From NCBI GenBank assembly GCA_011048515.1, contig DSDW01000114.1, positions 1 to 36,929 on the forward strand: a stretch of DNA of 36,929 nt, given 5' to 3'. Below are positions 14,549-22,479 of this stretch, one piece after another. Every line of letters starts with the position of its first letter. Position 1 is the first letter of the stretch. The notes beneath the pieces are model-generated. The model had not been told where the DNA came from. It searched no databases and saw only the letters and a list, made by a program, of their open reading frames with translations. This stretch comes from Campylobacterota bacterium. GTDB lineage: Bacteria; Campylobacterota; Campylobacteria; Campylobacterales; Sulfurovaceae. Both the position numbers and the translations under genes were made by a program.

Positions 14549-16405
14549 GTGTCTTTAGCCCTTGCAAGAAAATACCGGCCTGCTACTTTCAGTGATCTTA
14601 TCGGTCAGGAAGCAGTTTCTCAGACCCTCTCTCTTGCACTTGAAGGCAACAGACTCTCCCACGCCTATCTCTTCTCGGGACTCCGCGGAAGCGGGAAGAC
14701 CTCCACCGCACGTATCTTCGCAAAAGCGTTGCTCTGCGAAAAAGGTGCCTCCGCGCATCCGTGCGGGGTCTGCACCCACTGTGTGATGGCCAGTGAGAAC
14801 CGCCATATGGACATCATCGAGATGGATGCTGCAAGCAACCGTGGTATCGATGATATCAAAGATCTCATAGAGCACACCAAGTACAAGCCGAGCTCTGCAC
14901 GTTTCAAGATCTTCATCATCGATGAAGTGCATATGCTGACCAACCAGGCGTTCAATGCCCTGCTTAAAACGCTCGAAGAGCCTCCGGCTTTTGTCAAGTT
15001 CATCCTCGCTACCACAGACCCGTTGAAACTGCCGGCTACGATACTCTCCAGAACCCAGCACTTCAGGTTCAAAAAGATCCCGCAGAACCTTGTCCAGGGG
15101 CATCTTGAGCATATCCTGAACCTTGAGCAGATCGGATTTGAAAAAGAGGCGCTGGATATCATCGCCCGTACGGGGGCGGGAAGCCTGCGAGATTCCCTGA
15201 CACTGCTCGATCAGGCGATCGTTTACTCAAAAAACTATGTGGATGTTCCTACCGTGACCAATATGCTCGGTATTATCGAACCGGGCCTGCTTGAACAACT
15301 GACCCAGGATATCCTCCGTAAAGATGAGAAGAGGGTGTTGGAATTTCTCAAGATCGCATCCGACTATGAAGCGGAAATGATCCTGGATGAGCTGACCCTC
15401 TACCTGAAAGCGCAGCTCCTCTCCAAAAGTACGCTCCTGACTCCGATGATCATCGAACGCTTCTTCAGGATCATAGCCGAATCCAAAGGACTGCTTGCGC
15501 TTGGGAGTGACGGTGAGTTCATCCTGACACTCTCTCTTTTCAAAATGATGGAAGCCCTGCAGATCAAAGAGATCGATACAATGATCCAGGCACTCGAAAA
15601 AGAGATGCAGGGAGTGCAGATCACCATGCCCGCTGCACCTTCAGAAGTATCCGAGGTCGTCACGATCACGGAAGCCGACCTCGCGCCATCAAGCTATAAC
15701 GGGACAGTGGAGACACCTGCAGCATCCATGGTGACTGAGGAGGCAAAGGAAGCGGTAGCGGAAATCAAAGAAAAGATCCCCGAACAGCAGCCAGAAGAAG
15801 CAACGACAGCAGAAGAAACCGGTGACAATCTAGAGGCACAAATCTATACACCTGTCCAGGAAAAGGCCGCGGTATCTGCACCTGATCCTGACCAAAAACG
15901 TTTTGATATCCTGGTCCAGAAGATCTTTGACAGGGATTTTGAACTGGGAATGTGCTTTGAGACCAATATCGAGTTTGAAAGTTTTAAAGAGGGTACGCTT
16001 ACCTGGAGCTCCACAGCCCAGGGTGAAGAGAAAAAACAGCTGATCACCCACTGGGGAGTGATCAACATGTTCGTCAAAGAGCTCTTCGGGTTTGACACGA
16101 AGATTCTCAATATTGCAAAAGAACAGACCCAAAATCCGGAAGAAGAGACAAAAAAAAAATCTAATGAAACAATAGCTTTTTCGCCAGAGGAGAGCATTCA
16201 TCTCTCACCGGAAGAGGAAGAGTGCAACGCCTCAGCATCGATGATTGAAGATATCGAGATGAAAAGCTCATGTATCGCTCCTGAAGCAGGCGATACCGAG
16301 GCGGCAAAAGAGAAAGATCCTTCTTCGCTACTGGAAGAACCGATGATCAAAGCCGCGATTGAATTGTTTAATCCTAAAAAAGTAAGAATTAAACGAAAAT
16401 CATAA
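14549..16405 (+). CDS. dnaX: DNA polymerase III subunit tau/gamma
   Basis: A 618-residue clamp-loader ATPase. The start is the GTG at 14549 (V-SLALARKYRP, the family N-terminus), with GGAG 7 nt upstream; earlier in-frame ATGs lie inside ypfJ on the other strand and lack homology. Walker A is GLRGSGKTS (about residue 44). The zinc-binding cysteines are C..C-type in PCGVCTHC. Walker B/DExx is IIDEVHMLT, and sensor 1 is ATTDPLKLPATILSR. The AAA+ part covers about 1-370, followed by an acidic, Glu-rich linker and a C-terminal region that would be tau-specific. A run of ten A residues at 16150-16159 sits in the linker, with a stop directly behind it in the -1 frame, so a shorter gamma product (about 538 residues) could also be made. 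Confidence 0.95.
   Translation: MSLALARKYRPATFSDLIGQEAVSQTLSLALEGNRLSHAYLFSGLRGSGKTSTARIFAKALLCEKGASAHPCGVCTHCVMASENRHMDIIEMDAASNRGIDDIKDLIEHTKYKPSSARFKIFIIDEVHMLTNQAFNALLKTLEEPPAFVKFILATTDPLKLPATILSRTQHFRFKKIPQNLVQGHLEHILNLEQIGFEKEALDIIARTGAGSLRDSLTLLDQAIVYSKNYVDVPTVTNMLGIIEPGLLEQLTQDILRKDEKRVLEFLKIASDYEAEMILDELTLYLKAQLLSKSTLLTPMIIERFFRIIAESKGLLALGSDGEFILTLSLFKMMEALQIKEIDTMIQALEKEMQGVQITMPAAPSEVSEVVTITEADLAPSSYNGTVETPAASMVTEEAKEAVAEIKEKIPEQQPEEATTAEETGDNLEAQIYTPVQEKAAVSAPDPDQKRFDILVQKIFDRDFELGMCFETNIEFESFKEGTLTWSSTAQGEEKKQLITHWGVINMFVKELFGFDTKILNIAKEQTQNPEEETKKKSNETIAFSPEESIHLSPEEEECNASASMIEDIEMKSSCIAPEAGDTEAAKEKDPSSLLEEPMIKAAIELFNPKKVRIKRKS
16150..16164 (+). promoter_or_regulatory. Candidate slippery A10 tract with -1 frame stop in dnaX
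   Basis: Ten consecutive A residues encode KKK after a Thr codon. A -1 shift (or one extra A in the transcript) reads ATC then TAA at 16162-16164. A +1 shift reads four codons and then TAG. This matches the layout known from Thermus thermophilus dnaX, where slippage on an A-run makes the gamma subunit. A GAGAG/CTCTC hairpin about 30 nt further on might stimulate a ribosomal shift. Confidence 0.55.
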
Positions 16406-16428
16406 AATCATACCAATATATGATTTTT
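16404..16428 (+). terminator. Weak terminator after dnaX
   Basis: AAAATCAT and ATGATTTT (8 bp, mostly A/T) close an 8-nt loop and end in a T run, directly after the dnaX stop. dnaX and ymdB converge here. The stem is weak, so confidence is limited. Confidence 0.4.
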
Positions 16429-16479
16429 AAATGCTAACGTATACTTTCACTTTTATTGTTGCTATACAGTCCCGCTGGG

Positions 16480-17292
16480 TTATTGTTCGATCCAAGCTTT
16501 TGTGACAATCTTAGGATTGTCATCATGGATCTTGATCTTCTCTGCGCTGATACAAGCACCTTCTTCATCCAGCTCAAAAACAACCATCTGCAATACTCTC
16601 TTGCACTCATCGGGTACATCAAAATGGCCGCCAAGCCCTGTAAGAAAACGTCTCAAGGGTACATCTTCCCTCATTCCTATCACACCATCCCTGCATCCGG
16701 TCAGCCCTACATCTGTGATATAGCAGCACCCGTTTACTACCTGAAGGTCATCGGTCCCTACATGGGTATGGGTTCCAAGGATAGCTGAGACATCCTCACG
16801 AAGCATGTGCAGAAGTGCCTGCTTCTCACTGCTTGCCTCTGCATGCATATCGATAATGATATGTTTAAAACCTCTGGAGCGCAGCAGCGACACCTGTTCT
16901 ACGATCATCGTAAAAGGGTTGTCCACCATAGGCATCGTGTAGTGCCCCATAAGGTTGAGTATCGCTACCTTTTTTCCCAGAACTATTGCCTCCAATATCC
17001 CTCTACCAGGCGCACTCTGAGGATAGTTCATCGGGCGGATAAGCGGATAGGTATCAAAAAGCTCGAAGATCTCTTTTTTATCAAAACTGTGATTTCCCCC
17101 GGTCATCATGTCGATACCGTACCCAAGAAGCTCTTTACAGTTTTTTTCAGTGAGGCCAAATCCATGAGAAACATTTTCATAATTGGCAATCGTATAATCG
17201 ATACGATGTTCTTCCTGAAGTCTTTTTAGATGGCGCTTAAGCATAAGACGTCCGGGTTTACCGACGATATCACCGATAAAGCCAATACGCAT
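16480..17292 (-). CDS. ymdB: YmdB-type metallophosphoesterase (TIGR00282 family)
   Basis: A 270-residue calcineurin-like phosphodiesterase. Metal-binding motifs are FIGDIVGKPG at the N-terminus, NYENVSHG, GGNHSFDK, DMHAEASSEK and GTHTHVGTDD, all of the Bacillus YmdB family (unrelated to the E. coli macrodomain protein also called YmdB). Family members hydrolyse phosphodiesters, and 2',3'-cyclic nucleotides have been reported as substrates; the physiological substrate here is unknown. It starts 4 bp after the fabH stop and is the last gene of the ndk-to-fabH run, so it is probably cotranscribed with the phospholipid genes. Confidence 0.9.
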   Translation of the reverse strand: MRIGFIGDIVGKPGRLMLKRHLKRLQEEHRIDYTIANYENVSHGFGLTEKNCKELLGYGIDMMTGGNHSFDKKEIFELFDTYPLIRPMNYPQSAPGRGILEAIVLGKKVAILNLMGHYTMPMVDNPFTMIVEQVSLLRSRGFKHIIIDMHAEASSEKQALLHMLREDVSAILGTHTHVGTDDLQVVNGCCYITDVGLTGCRDGVIGMREDVPLRRFLTGLGGHFDVPDECKRVLQMVVFELDEEGACISAEKIKIHDDNPKIVTKAWIEQ

Positions 17293-17296
17293 ATGC

Positions 17297-18307
17297 CTAT
17301 TTACCCATGAAAGGAAGGAGTGCTGAAGCCCAGGTCAAACCGCCGCCAAATGTGTCAAGAAGCATCAGCTCACCGGTTTTAAGCCTGCCTGACTCATAGA
17401 GATCATTGATCGCCATAGGGATAGAAGCGGCAGAAGTATTCCCGTATTTATGTACGGTAACTACCACTTGGTCCTCTCTCATATTCAGTGCATCACCAAC
17501 TGCTTTGATGATGCGGTAGTTTGCCTGATGCGGGATAAAGTGCGGGATGTCTTCTGCATTGATCTGGTTATATTCAAGGATATCCTTTACATCTTTGGTC
17601 AAGGTCTTGACAGCCAATTTAAAGGTCTCATTTCCCTTCATCTGTACAAAATGGAGTTTTTCATCGATCATCGCAACACTGGCAGGATGCACAGCTCCCG
17701 GAGCAGGTGTCATCAAAAAGTCTGAGTAGGAACCGTCTGCACTTGCATGCACATCAATAAACCCCTCCTCTTTTTTCTCTGTTGCAGAGATCACTGCTGC
17801 ACCTGCACCGTCACCGAACAATATGCAGGTCGTTCTATCCGTATAGTCAACGATAGAGGAGAACTTTTCAGCTCCAATGACCAGAACATTTTTCTTCATG
17901 CCCGATTCAATAAATGCTTTTGCGATCGAAAGGATATAGACAAATCCGCTGCATGCAGCAGAGATATCAAATGCCTGTACATTATGTATACCGAGTTTAT
18001 CGGATATGATACAGGCAGTTGAAGGCATATTGAAATGGTCCGGAGTCACTGTAGCACAGATCACAAGGTCTATCTCCTCTTTGGCTATGCCTGCACGCTC
18101 TATCGCTATTTCAGCTGCTTTTGCCCCCATATCACTTGTATATTCATCTTCTGCGGCAATATGACGTTCTTTGATCCCTGTACGCTTCACAATCCATTCA
18201 TCTGTCGTATCGACCATTGTTTCAAGATCAGCATTGGAGAGGATCTTTTCGGGGACATAGGCACCGATAGATCTGAACGAAGCATATACTGGCTTAGTTG
18301 GAGACAT
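17297..18307 (-). CDS. fabH: 3-oxoacyl-[acyl-carrier-protein] synthase III (FabH)
   Basis: A 336-residue condensing enzyme that starts fatty-acid chains from acetyl-CoA and malonyl-ACP. The catalytic triad is visible: Cys119 in DISAACSGF, His in IPHQAN, and Asn in YGNTSAAS. The ATG at 18307 is chosen because TAAGGA lies 7 nt upstream; an in-frame TTG 15 bp earlier overlaps that site and is less likely. It follows plsX after a 116-bp gap that contains a perfect palindrome, so it might have some separate control despite the shared direction. Confidence 0.96.
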   Translation of the reverse strand: MSPTKPVYASFRSIGAYVPEKILSNADLETMVDTTDEWIVKRTGIKERHIAAEDEYTSDMGAKAAEIAIERAGIAKEEIDLVICATVTPDHFNMPSTACIISDKLGIHNVQAFDISAACSGFVYILSIAKAFIESGMKKNVLVIGAEKFSSIVDYTDRTTCILFGDGAGAAVISATEKKEEGFIDVHASADGSYSDFLMTPAPGAVHPASVAMIDEKLHFVQMKGNETFKLAVKTLTKDVKDILEYNQINAEDIPHFIPHQANYRIIKAVGDALNMREDQVVVTVHKYGNTSAASIPMAINDLYESGRLKTGELMLLDTFGGGLTWASALLPFMGK

Positions 18308-18384
18308 AATTTTCCTTAACAAAATAGTGGAGAATATTCTACCATACTTTTTGGCGATAATTTCTAAAAAGGGGGGAGAAAGAG

Positions 18385-18408
18385 GGAAACAAGCCTAGGC
18401 TTGTTTCC
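18385..18408. repeat. 24-bp perfect palindrome between plsX and fabH
   Basis: GGAAACAAGCCT followed by its exact reverse complement, centred on CCTAGG. It lies 16 bp past the plsX stop. As RNA it would fold to about 10 bp with a 4-nt loop. Downstream on the minus strand is a pyrimidine-rich stretch (CTCTTTCTCCCCCC, then TTTTT), not a tidy U-tract, so it is a possible attenuator, processing site or operator. Confidence 0.7.
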
Positions 18409-18423
18409 GAAGGTGATAGGTTT

Positions 18424-19413
18424 TTAATTACTTTCGGAGAGACGTTTTTCTATCGTAGTGTTCACATCCGATTCCACATAACGTATTGCCTGGAAGATGG
18501 CATTTTTGATCGCCTTCGGGCTGGAAGCACCGTGAGAGACGATCGCACATCCTTTTAGACCCAATAGCGGCGCCCCACCGTATTCATCTTTGTCGATCTG
18601 CTTTTTCATATTGACAAATACTTTTTTCTTCATCATGAATGCACCGATCTTTGCAGGGAGCGACTTTCTGATATACTGTTTCATCAGATCGAAAACCGTT
18701 GAAACCACACCCTCGCTTGTCTTGAGCAGGATATTTCCCGTAAATCCGTCACAGACGACAACATTCACTTTCCCGTTGAAGATATCTTTTCCTTCCACAT
18801 TTCCTATGAAACCTTTCAGATTCTTCAAAAGAGGAAAAGTCGCTTTTGTAAGCTCATTCCCTTTACTGTCCTCAGAACCGTTTGAAAGGAGTCCTACCGT
18901 AGGCGACTCTATCCCAAGAATCTTCTCAGCATAGGCCTCACCCATCGCACCGAACTCATAAAGGTTTTGCGGTTTACAATCCGTTACAGAACCGACATCA
19001 AGTACCAGTGTCTTGTATCTGCCCGTACTGGGCATCTGTGTAGCAAGGCCGGGTTTTGAGATCCCAGGCAAACGACCGATTCTCAGAGTAGCGGTAGTCA
19101 TAGTAGCCCCGCTATGTCCAGCTGATACTACTGCATCTGCTTCCTTTTCGCGTACAAGTTCAACCGCTTTATAGATAGAAGAGTCTTTTCGTTTGAGTGC
19201 ATCAGTTGCAGCATCGGACATGTCGATCACATCGCCGGCCTCAACAATTTCAATTTTATCTACATAATAGGGAGGAAGGAATGAGAGAATCTCTTCTTTA
19301 TCGCCTACGAGTATAGGGACGAATTTTCTTTCTTCAAGTGCTTGAACCACACCTTCTATAATAGGCTCAGGACCGAAGTCCCCACCCATTGCATCAATTG
19401 CAATTCTGATCAT
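18424..19413 (-). CDS. plsX: Phosphate acyltransferase PlsX
   Basis: A 329-residue cytoplasmic enzyme that converts acyl-ACP to acyl-phosphate for phospholipid synthesis (used by PlsY). Family hallmarks are the N-terminus IAIDAMGGDFGPEPII, SAGHSGA, the GRLPGI.RP-like GRLPGISKPGLA, and VVCDGFTGNILLK. The length is normal for the family. The ATG lies 5 bp after the rpmF stop with no clear Shine-Dalgarno, so translation is probably coupled to rpmF. The rpmF-plsX-fabH order is widespread in bacteria. Confidence 0.97.
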   Translation of the reverse strand: MIRIAIDAMGGDFGPEPIIEGVVQALEERKFVPILVGDKEEILSFLPPYYVDKIEIVEAGDVIDMSDAATDALKRKDSSIYKAVELVREKEADAVVSAGHSGATMTTATLRIGRLPGISKPGLATQMPSTGRYKTLVLDVGSVTDCKPQNLYEFGAMGEAYAEKILGIESPTVGLLSNGSEDSKGNELTKATFPLLKNLKGFIGNVEGKDIFNGKVNVVVCDGFTGNILLKTSEGVVSTVFDLMKQYIRKSLPAKIGAFMMKKKVFVNMKKQIDKDEYGGAPLLGLKGCAIVSHGASSPKAIKNAIFQAIRYVESDVNTTIEKRLSESN

Positions 19414-19418
19414 TGCGA

Positions 19419-19580
19419 TTAAGCTTTAGTTACTTTGTACTCACCTGTTGTCATGTTCATGTGGTGAGGCATTCTCCAAGTTCCATCTGCATCTTTTACA
19501 GGCATTGGAAGTGTCAATTTGTAGTGTGTTCTTCTTTTTGCTGATCTGGTTTTACTTACTCTTCTCTTAGGTACTGCCAT
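19419..19580 (-). CDS. rpmF: 50S ribosomal protein L32
   Basis: A 53-residue basic ribosomal protein starting [17 protein letters not shown], the L32 N-terminal signature, and ending GEYKVTKA. It lacks the zinc-ribbon CxxC pairs found in some L32 proteins, so it is the zinc-free form. AAAGGAT lies upstream of the ATG. It sits between yceD and plsX, the classical arrangement coupling ribosome production with membrane lipid synthesis. Confidence 0.96.
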   Translation of the reverse strand: MAVPKRRVSKTRSAKRRTHYKLTLPMPVKDADGTWRMPHHMNMTTGEYKVTKA

Positions 19581-19661
19581 TTTTTATCCTTTTCTATGCT
19601 AATTTAACAACGCTGGCGTTGCCTTGGAGGATCTCTATTGAAATCCTCAACTCCGTCACTT

Positions 19662-20036
19662 TCAAAACTCTATTTCGAAATCCTCATCACTGCTGCCACA
19701 CTTTTGACAATAGTGGTAAGCACCTTTGAGTGCATTGATCTCACTCTCCAGGATATAGGTCAAATCGATGTCTCCATCTAAAAACTCAATTATATCCAAA
19801 TCATCTTTATCTTCAATCATCATATCGCTGAGAGTAAGTTTCAACTCACCTTCCAGTGGATAGTCATAGCTTTGCCCGCATCTATCGCAGTCCAGCTCTG
19901 CTTTTCCACCCAAGACAGCATTCAATGTCACACGATGATATCCGCTCTTTTGAAGTGTACCACTGAGTGTGGCATCTTTCAGACTTACTTCAAAATTATT
20001 TGGCGTAGTGCCTATTTTATCAAATCGAATCTTCAT
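19662..20036 (-). CDS. yceD: YceD/DUF177 family protein (large-subunit rRNA accumulation)
   Basis: A 124-residue member of the DUF177/YceD family. Members lie next to rpmF in most bacteria and are linked to 23S rRNA accumulation. Two Cys pairs are visible: C50-x2-C53 in CDRCGQSYDYP, and CQKC near the C-terminus, which suggests metal binding. The middle is acidic (DKDDLDIIEF). AGGAG lies 6 nt before the ATG. It follows ndk by 39 bp and precedes rpmF by 81 bp. Confidence 0.88.
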   Translation of the reverse strand: MKIRFDKIGTTPNNFEVSLKDATLSGTLQKSGYHRVTLNAVLGGKAELDCDRCGQSYDYPLEGELKLTLSDMMIEDKDDLDIIEFLDGDIDLTYILESEINALKGAYHYCQKCGSSDEDFEIEF

Positions 20037-20075
20037 GCAAACTCCTGAAAAGCTTAGCTTTTGGGAATTTAGCTT

Positions 20076-20489
20076 TTAGTGAATCTCTCTTTGTGCAAAG
20101 AAGAAATTGATCTCGATCTCCGCATTTTCCAATGAGTCACTTCCGTGTACTGCGTTTGCATCGATACTGTCAGCAAAATCAGCTCTGATCGTTCCAGGTG
20201 CTGCTTCTTTCGGGTTTGTTGCTCCCATAAGCTCTCTGTTTTTTGCCATTGCATCTTCACCTTCCAGTACAGATACTACAACCGGACCAGAGATCATAAA
20301 CTCAACAAGCTCACCAAAGAATGGTCTCTCTCTGTGTACTGCGTAAAATGCTTCAGCATCCACACGTGAAAGTCTTGTTTTCTTTGTTGCTGCGATTCTA
20401 AGACCCGCTTCTTCAAATCTGCTGAGGATTTGACCTACAACATTTTTTGCTACTGCATCTGGTTTGATAATTGATAGTGTTCTTTCCAT
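20076..20489 (-). CDS. ndk: Nucleoside diphosphate kinase
   Basis: A 137-residue enzyme that transfers the terminal phosphate from NTPs to NDPs through a phosphohistidine. The N-terminus is [12 protein letters not shown]. The active-site His115 is in NAVHGSDS. The length is normal. AGGA lies 8 nt before the ATG. It heads the run ndk-yceD-rpmF-plsX-fabH-ymdB and has a candidate promoter just upstream. I recall the same neighbourhood (fdxA, ndk, a DUF177 protein, rpmF, plsX, fabH) in Campylobacter jejuni. Confidence 0.97.
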   Translation of the reverse strand: MERTLSIIKPDAVAKNVVGQILSRFEEAGLRIAATKKTRLSRVDAEAFYAVHRERPFFGELVEFMISGPVVVSVLEGEDAMAKNRELMGATNPKEAAPGTIRADFADSIDANAVHGSDSLENAEIEINFFFAQREIH

Positions 20490-20553
20490 CCGGATATTCC
20501 TGCTTCATAAATTTTACTTCAAATCTAAAAATGAGTTGAAAGTATCGGGCGGG

Positions 20554-20559
20554 ATTTTA
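20554..20559 (-). promoter_or_regulatory. Putative -10 box of ndk
   Basis: TAAAAT on the minus strand within TTCGGTAAAATCCC, about 65 nt before the ATG. A second TAAAAT lies nearer the gene, so the true start is uncertain. Confidence 0.3.
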
Positions 20560-20598
20560 CCGAATTTTTTGTTAAATATAGATTAATAGGTAGTATTG

Positions 20599-20634
20599 AG
20601 AAAAGATCTGCATAGGAGGTTTCCCCCTATGCAG
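20599..20634 (-). terminator. Terminator after fdxA
   Basis: CTGCATAGG and CCTATGCAG (9 bp, extended by GG/CC after one mismatch) form a strong stem at 20608-20634, followed on the minus strand by ATCTTTTCTC. It lies 14 bp past the fdxA stop. Confidence 0.65.
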
Positions 20635-20647
20635 AGAGAAGATGGTC

Positions 20648-21010
20648 TTAGTCTTCGATTACAGGCTTTCTTGCCGCTCTGTCATCCATAGAAACAGAAT
20701 CTTTAAATGGCATTTCTGCATCAGCATCGTCCATTACATAGTTGTTGCCATCAATGTAGTTACCGCCTGCAAAGTGCTCTTTATTGTCAGCTGTGAATGG
20801 CATATCCCAAGTGATACAACCCTCTGTCGGACATGCTTCAGCACATGCCGGAGTATCATGATAGCCTACACACTCAACACATTTGTCAGGATATACATAG
20901 TAGCACTCCTCACCAGTTGGGTTATCATCCTCGTCTACGATAGCTTCTACCGGACACTCATCAATACATGCCGCACAGTTGATACATAAATCATTAATCA
21001 TTACTGCCAT
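20648..21010 (-). CDS. fdxA: 4Fe-4S ferredoxin FdxA
   Basis: A 120-residue electron carrier with two iron-sulfur motifs. Cluster I is C9-x2-C12-x2-C15-x3-C19P. Cluster II is C44-x2-C47-x8-C56-x3-C60P, the spacing of the Alvin/YfhL-like ferredoxins. A long acidic C-terminal tail (from about residue 68) follows. AGGAG lies upstream of the ATG, and a TATAGT -10 box precedes it. A strong hairpin follows the stop, so it is probably monocistronic. In related Campylobacterota an fdxA is iron-regulated; no Fur box was identified here. Confidence 0.9.
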   Translation of the reverse strand: MAVMINDLCINCAACIDECPVEAIVDEDDNPTGEECYYVYPDKCVECVGYHDTPACAEACPTEGCITWDMPFTADNKEHFAGGNYIDGNNYVMDDADAEMPFKDSVSMDDRAARKPVIED

Positions 21011-21039
21011 AGTTTTCTCCTAATAGTTGTTGTGAGTTA

Positions 21040-21045
21040 ACTATA
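21040..21045 (-). promoter_or_regulatory. -10 box of fdxA
   Basis: TATAGT preceded by TTTGTGC on the minus strand (extended -10 with a T-rich lead-in, the local style), 29 nt before the ATG. Confidence 0.5.
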
Positions 21046-21166
21046 GCACAAATTTTTAAATAAATCTTTAATCTTATACTGATTTTCGAGGATTTTTTTA
21101 AATACGTACCTTAACTGAACAAATTTTTATTATAAGTGTTATTGATGATTTAAGAAGATAAATCCA

Positions 21167-21191
21167 GCCAGTACCCCAGAGAGGGACTGGC
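21167..21191 (-). terminator. Probable terminator hairpin after metK
   Basis: GCCAGT and ACTGGC enclose CCC/GGG, giving about 9 bp with an internal irregularity, 26 bp past the metK stop. The following minus-strand sequence (GGATTTATCTTC) is only moderately T-rich. Confidence 0.45.
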
Positions 21192-21217
21192 ATTAAAAGT
21201 CATAAAAAAGTCTCTGC

Positions 21218-22375
21218 CTAAAGCCCCAGATAGCTTTTTATCTCTTCTACTTTGGGAGTCTGCTCCCAGGTAAAGTCACTGTCCTCTCTGCCGAAATGGC
21301 CGTAAGCAGCCGTCTTTTTGTAGATCGGTCTCAAGAGGTCAAGCTCCTCAATGATCCCTTTTGGCGTCAGGTCAAAAACTTCTTTTACACATGCGGTGAT
21401 TTTTGTTTCCTCTACAACACTTGTGCCGTGGGTATTGATATAGATCGATACAGGCGCTGCGACACCGATCGCATAGGCGATCTGGATCGTTACTTTTTCA
21501 CATGCACCGGCAGCCACAAGGTGTTTAGCCACATATCTTGCGGCATATGCTGCAGATCGGTCAACCTTCGTCGGATCTTTACCCGAAAATGCTCCCCCGC
21601 CGTGCGGGCATGAACCACCGTAAGTATCCACAATGATCTTGCGTCCTGTCAGCCCCGCATCACCCTGAGGACCGCCGATGACAAATCGTCCTGTTGGATT
21701 GATATGGTAAGTGATATCATCATGCATCATCTCAGCCGGTATTACCGGCTTGATCACCTCTTCGAGTACTGCTTTTTGTACCTGTTCGAGTGAAACATTG
21801 TCATGGTGCTGCGTAGAGATGACGATCGTATCGATTGCCACCGGTTTCTCATCCACATATTTGACGGAAACCTGCGCTTTCCCATCCGGGCGCAAGAATG
21901 GTACCGTACCGTTCTTTCGTACCTCTGCCAGTTTTGCAGTCAACTTGTGTGCCAGTGAGATAGGCAGCGGCATCAGCTCCGGAGTCTCTTTGCACGCATA
22001 GCCAAACATCAGTCCCTGATCGCCTGCACCGATCTCGCCGCAGGATTTATCGACTCCCTGGTTGATATCCGGACTCTGCTCACCGATCCCGTTGAGCACA
22101 CCCGCGCTTCTGTAATCAAAGCCGTAACTTGCATCGGTATAGCCGATCTCTCTAACCACTTCTCTTGCGATCTCCTGCATCGGAGCATACGCCGTAGTCT
22201 TCAGTTCACCTGCAATAACACAAAAACCATTGCTCAGTAAAGTCTCACATGCAACCCTTGCATTTTTATCATGTTCAATGATATAGTCAAGTATCGCATC
22301 GGAGATCTGGTCAGCCATTTTATCGGGGTGACCTTCAGTTACTGATTCACTTGTAAAAATGTATTCGTTAGCCAT
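21218..22375 (-). CDS. metK: S-adenosylmethionine synthetase
   Basis: A 385-residue enzyme making S-adenosylmethionine from methionine and ATP. Signatures are [16 protein letters not shown] near the N-terminus, [12 protein letters not shown] (ATP/methionine loop) and the phosphate loop [19 protein letters not shown]. The length is normal. AAGGAAT precedes the ATG. It follows dxs on the same strand after 104 bp with two hairpins, so its link to the dxs transcript is unclear. Confidence 0.98.
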   Translation of the reverse strand: MANEYIFTSESVTEGHPDKMADQISDAILDYIIEHDKNARVACETLLSNGFCVIAGELKTTAYAPMQEIAREVVREIGYTDASYGFDYRSAGVLNGIGEQSPDINQGVDKSCGEIGAGDQGLMFGYACKETPELMPLPISLAHKLTAKLAEVRKNGTVPFLRPDGKAQVSVKYVDEKPVAIDTIVISTQHHDNVSLEQVQKAVLEEVIKPVIPAEMMHDDITYHINPTGRFVIGGPQGDAGLTGRKIIVDTYGGSCPHGGGAFSGKDPTKVDRSAAYAARYVAKHLVAAGACEKVTIQIAYAIGVAAPVSIYINTHGTSVVEETKITACVKEVFDLTPKGIIEELDLLRPIYKKTAAYGHFGREDSDFTWEQTPKVEEIKSYLGL

Positions 22376-22407
22376 TTTTCATTCCTTAACTTTTTTGTCC
22401 ACTGTCA

Positions 22408-22450
22408 CTGAACTTAAAAAAAAACTTTCCGAGTACTTTTTTAAGTTCAG
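22408..22450. repeat. 14-bp inverted repeat between dxs and metK
   Basis: CTGAACTTAAAAAA and TTTTTTAAGTTCAG are perfect complements separated by 15 nt. On the minus strand it follows dxs and precedes the metK ribosome site by about 20 nt. A second hairpin (ACACTCC/GGAGTGT, 22456-22472) lies directly after the dxs stop. They may form a tandem terminator or a metK leader structure; no SAM riboswitch signature was recognised. Confidence 0.6.
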
Positions 22451-22479
22451 CGCTTACACTCCGATGGAGTGTTCTGCTG

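Noticed and set aside
20042-20075. Hairpin AAAAGC/GCTTTT between ndk and yceD as a terminator
   Set aside because: Six A/T-rich pairs with a 3-nt loop and no U-tract on the minus strand; the genes look cotranscribed.
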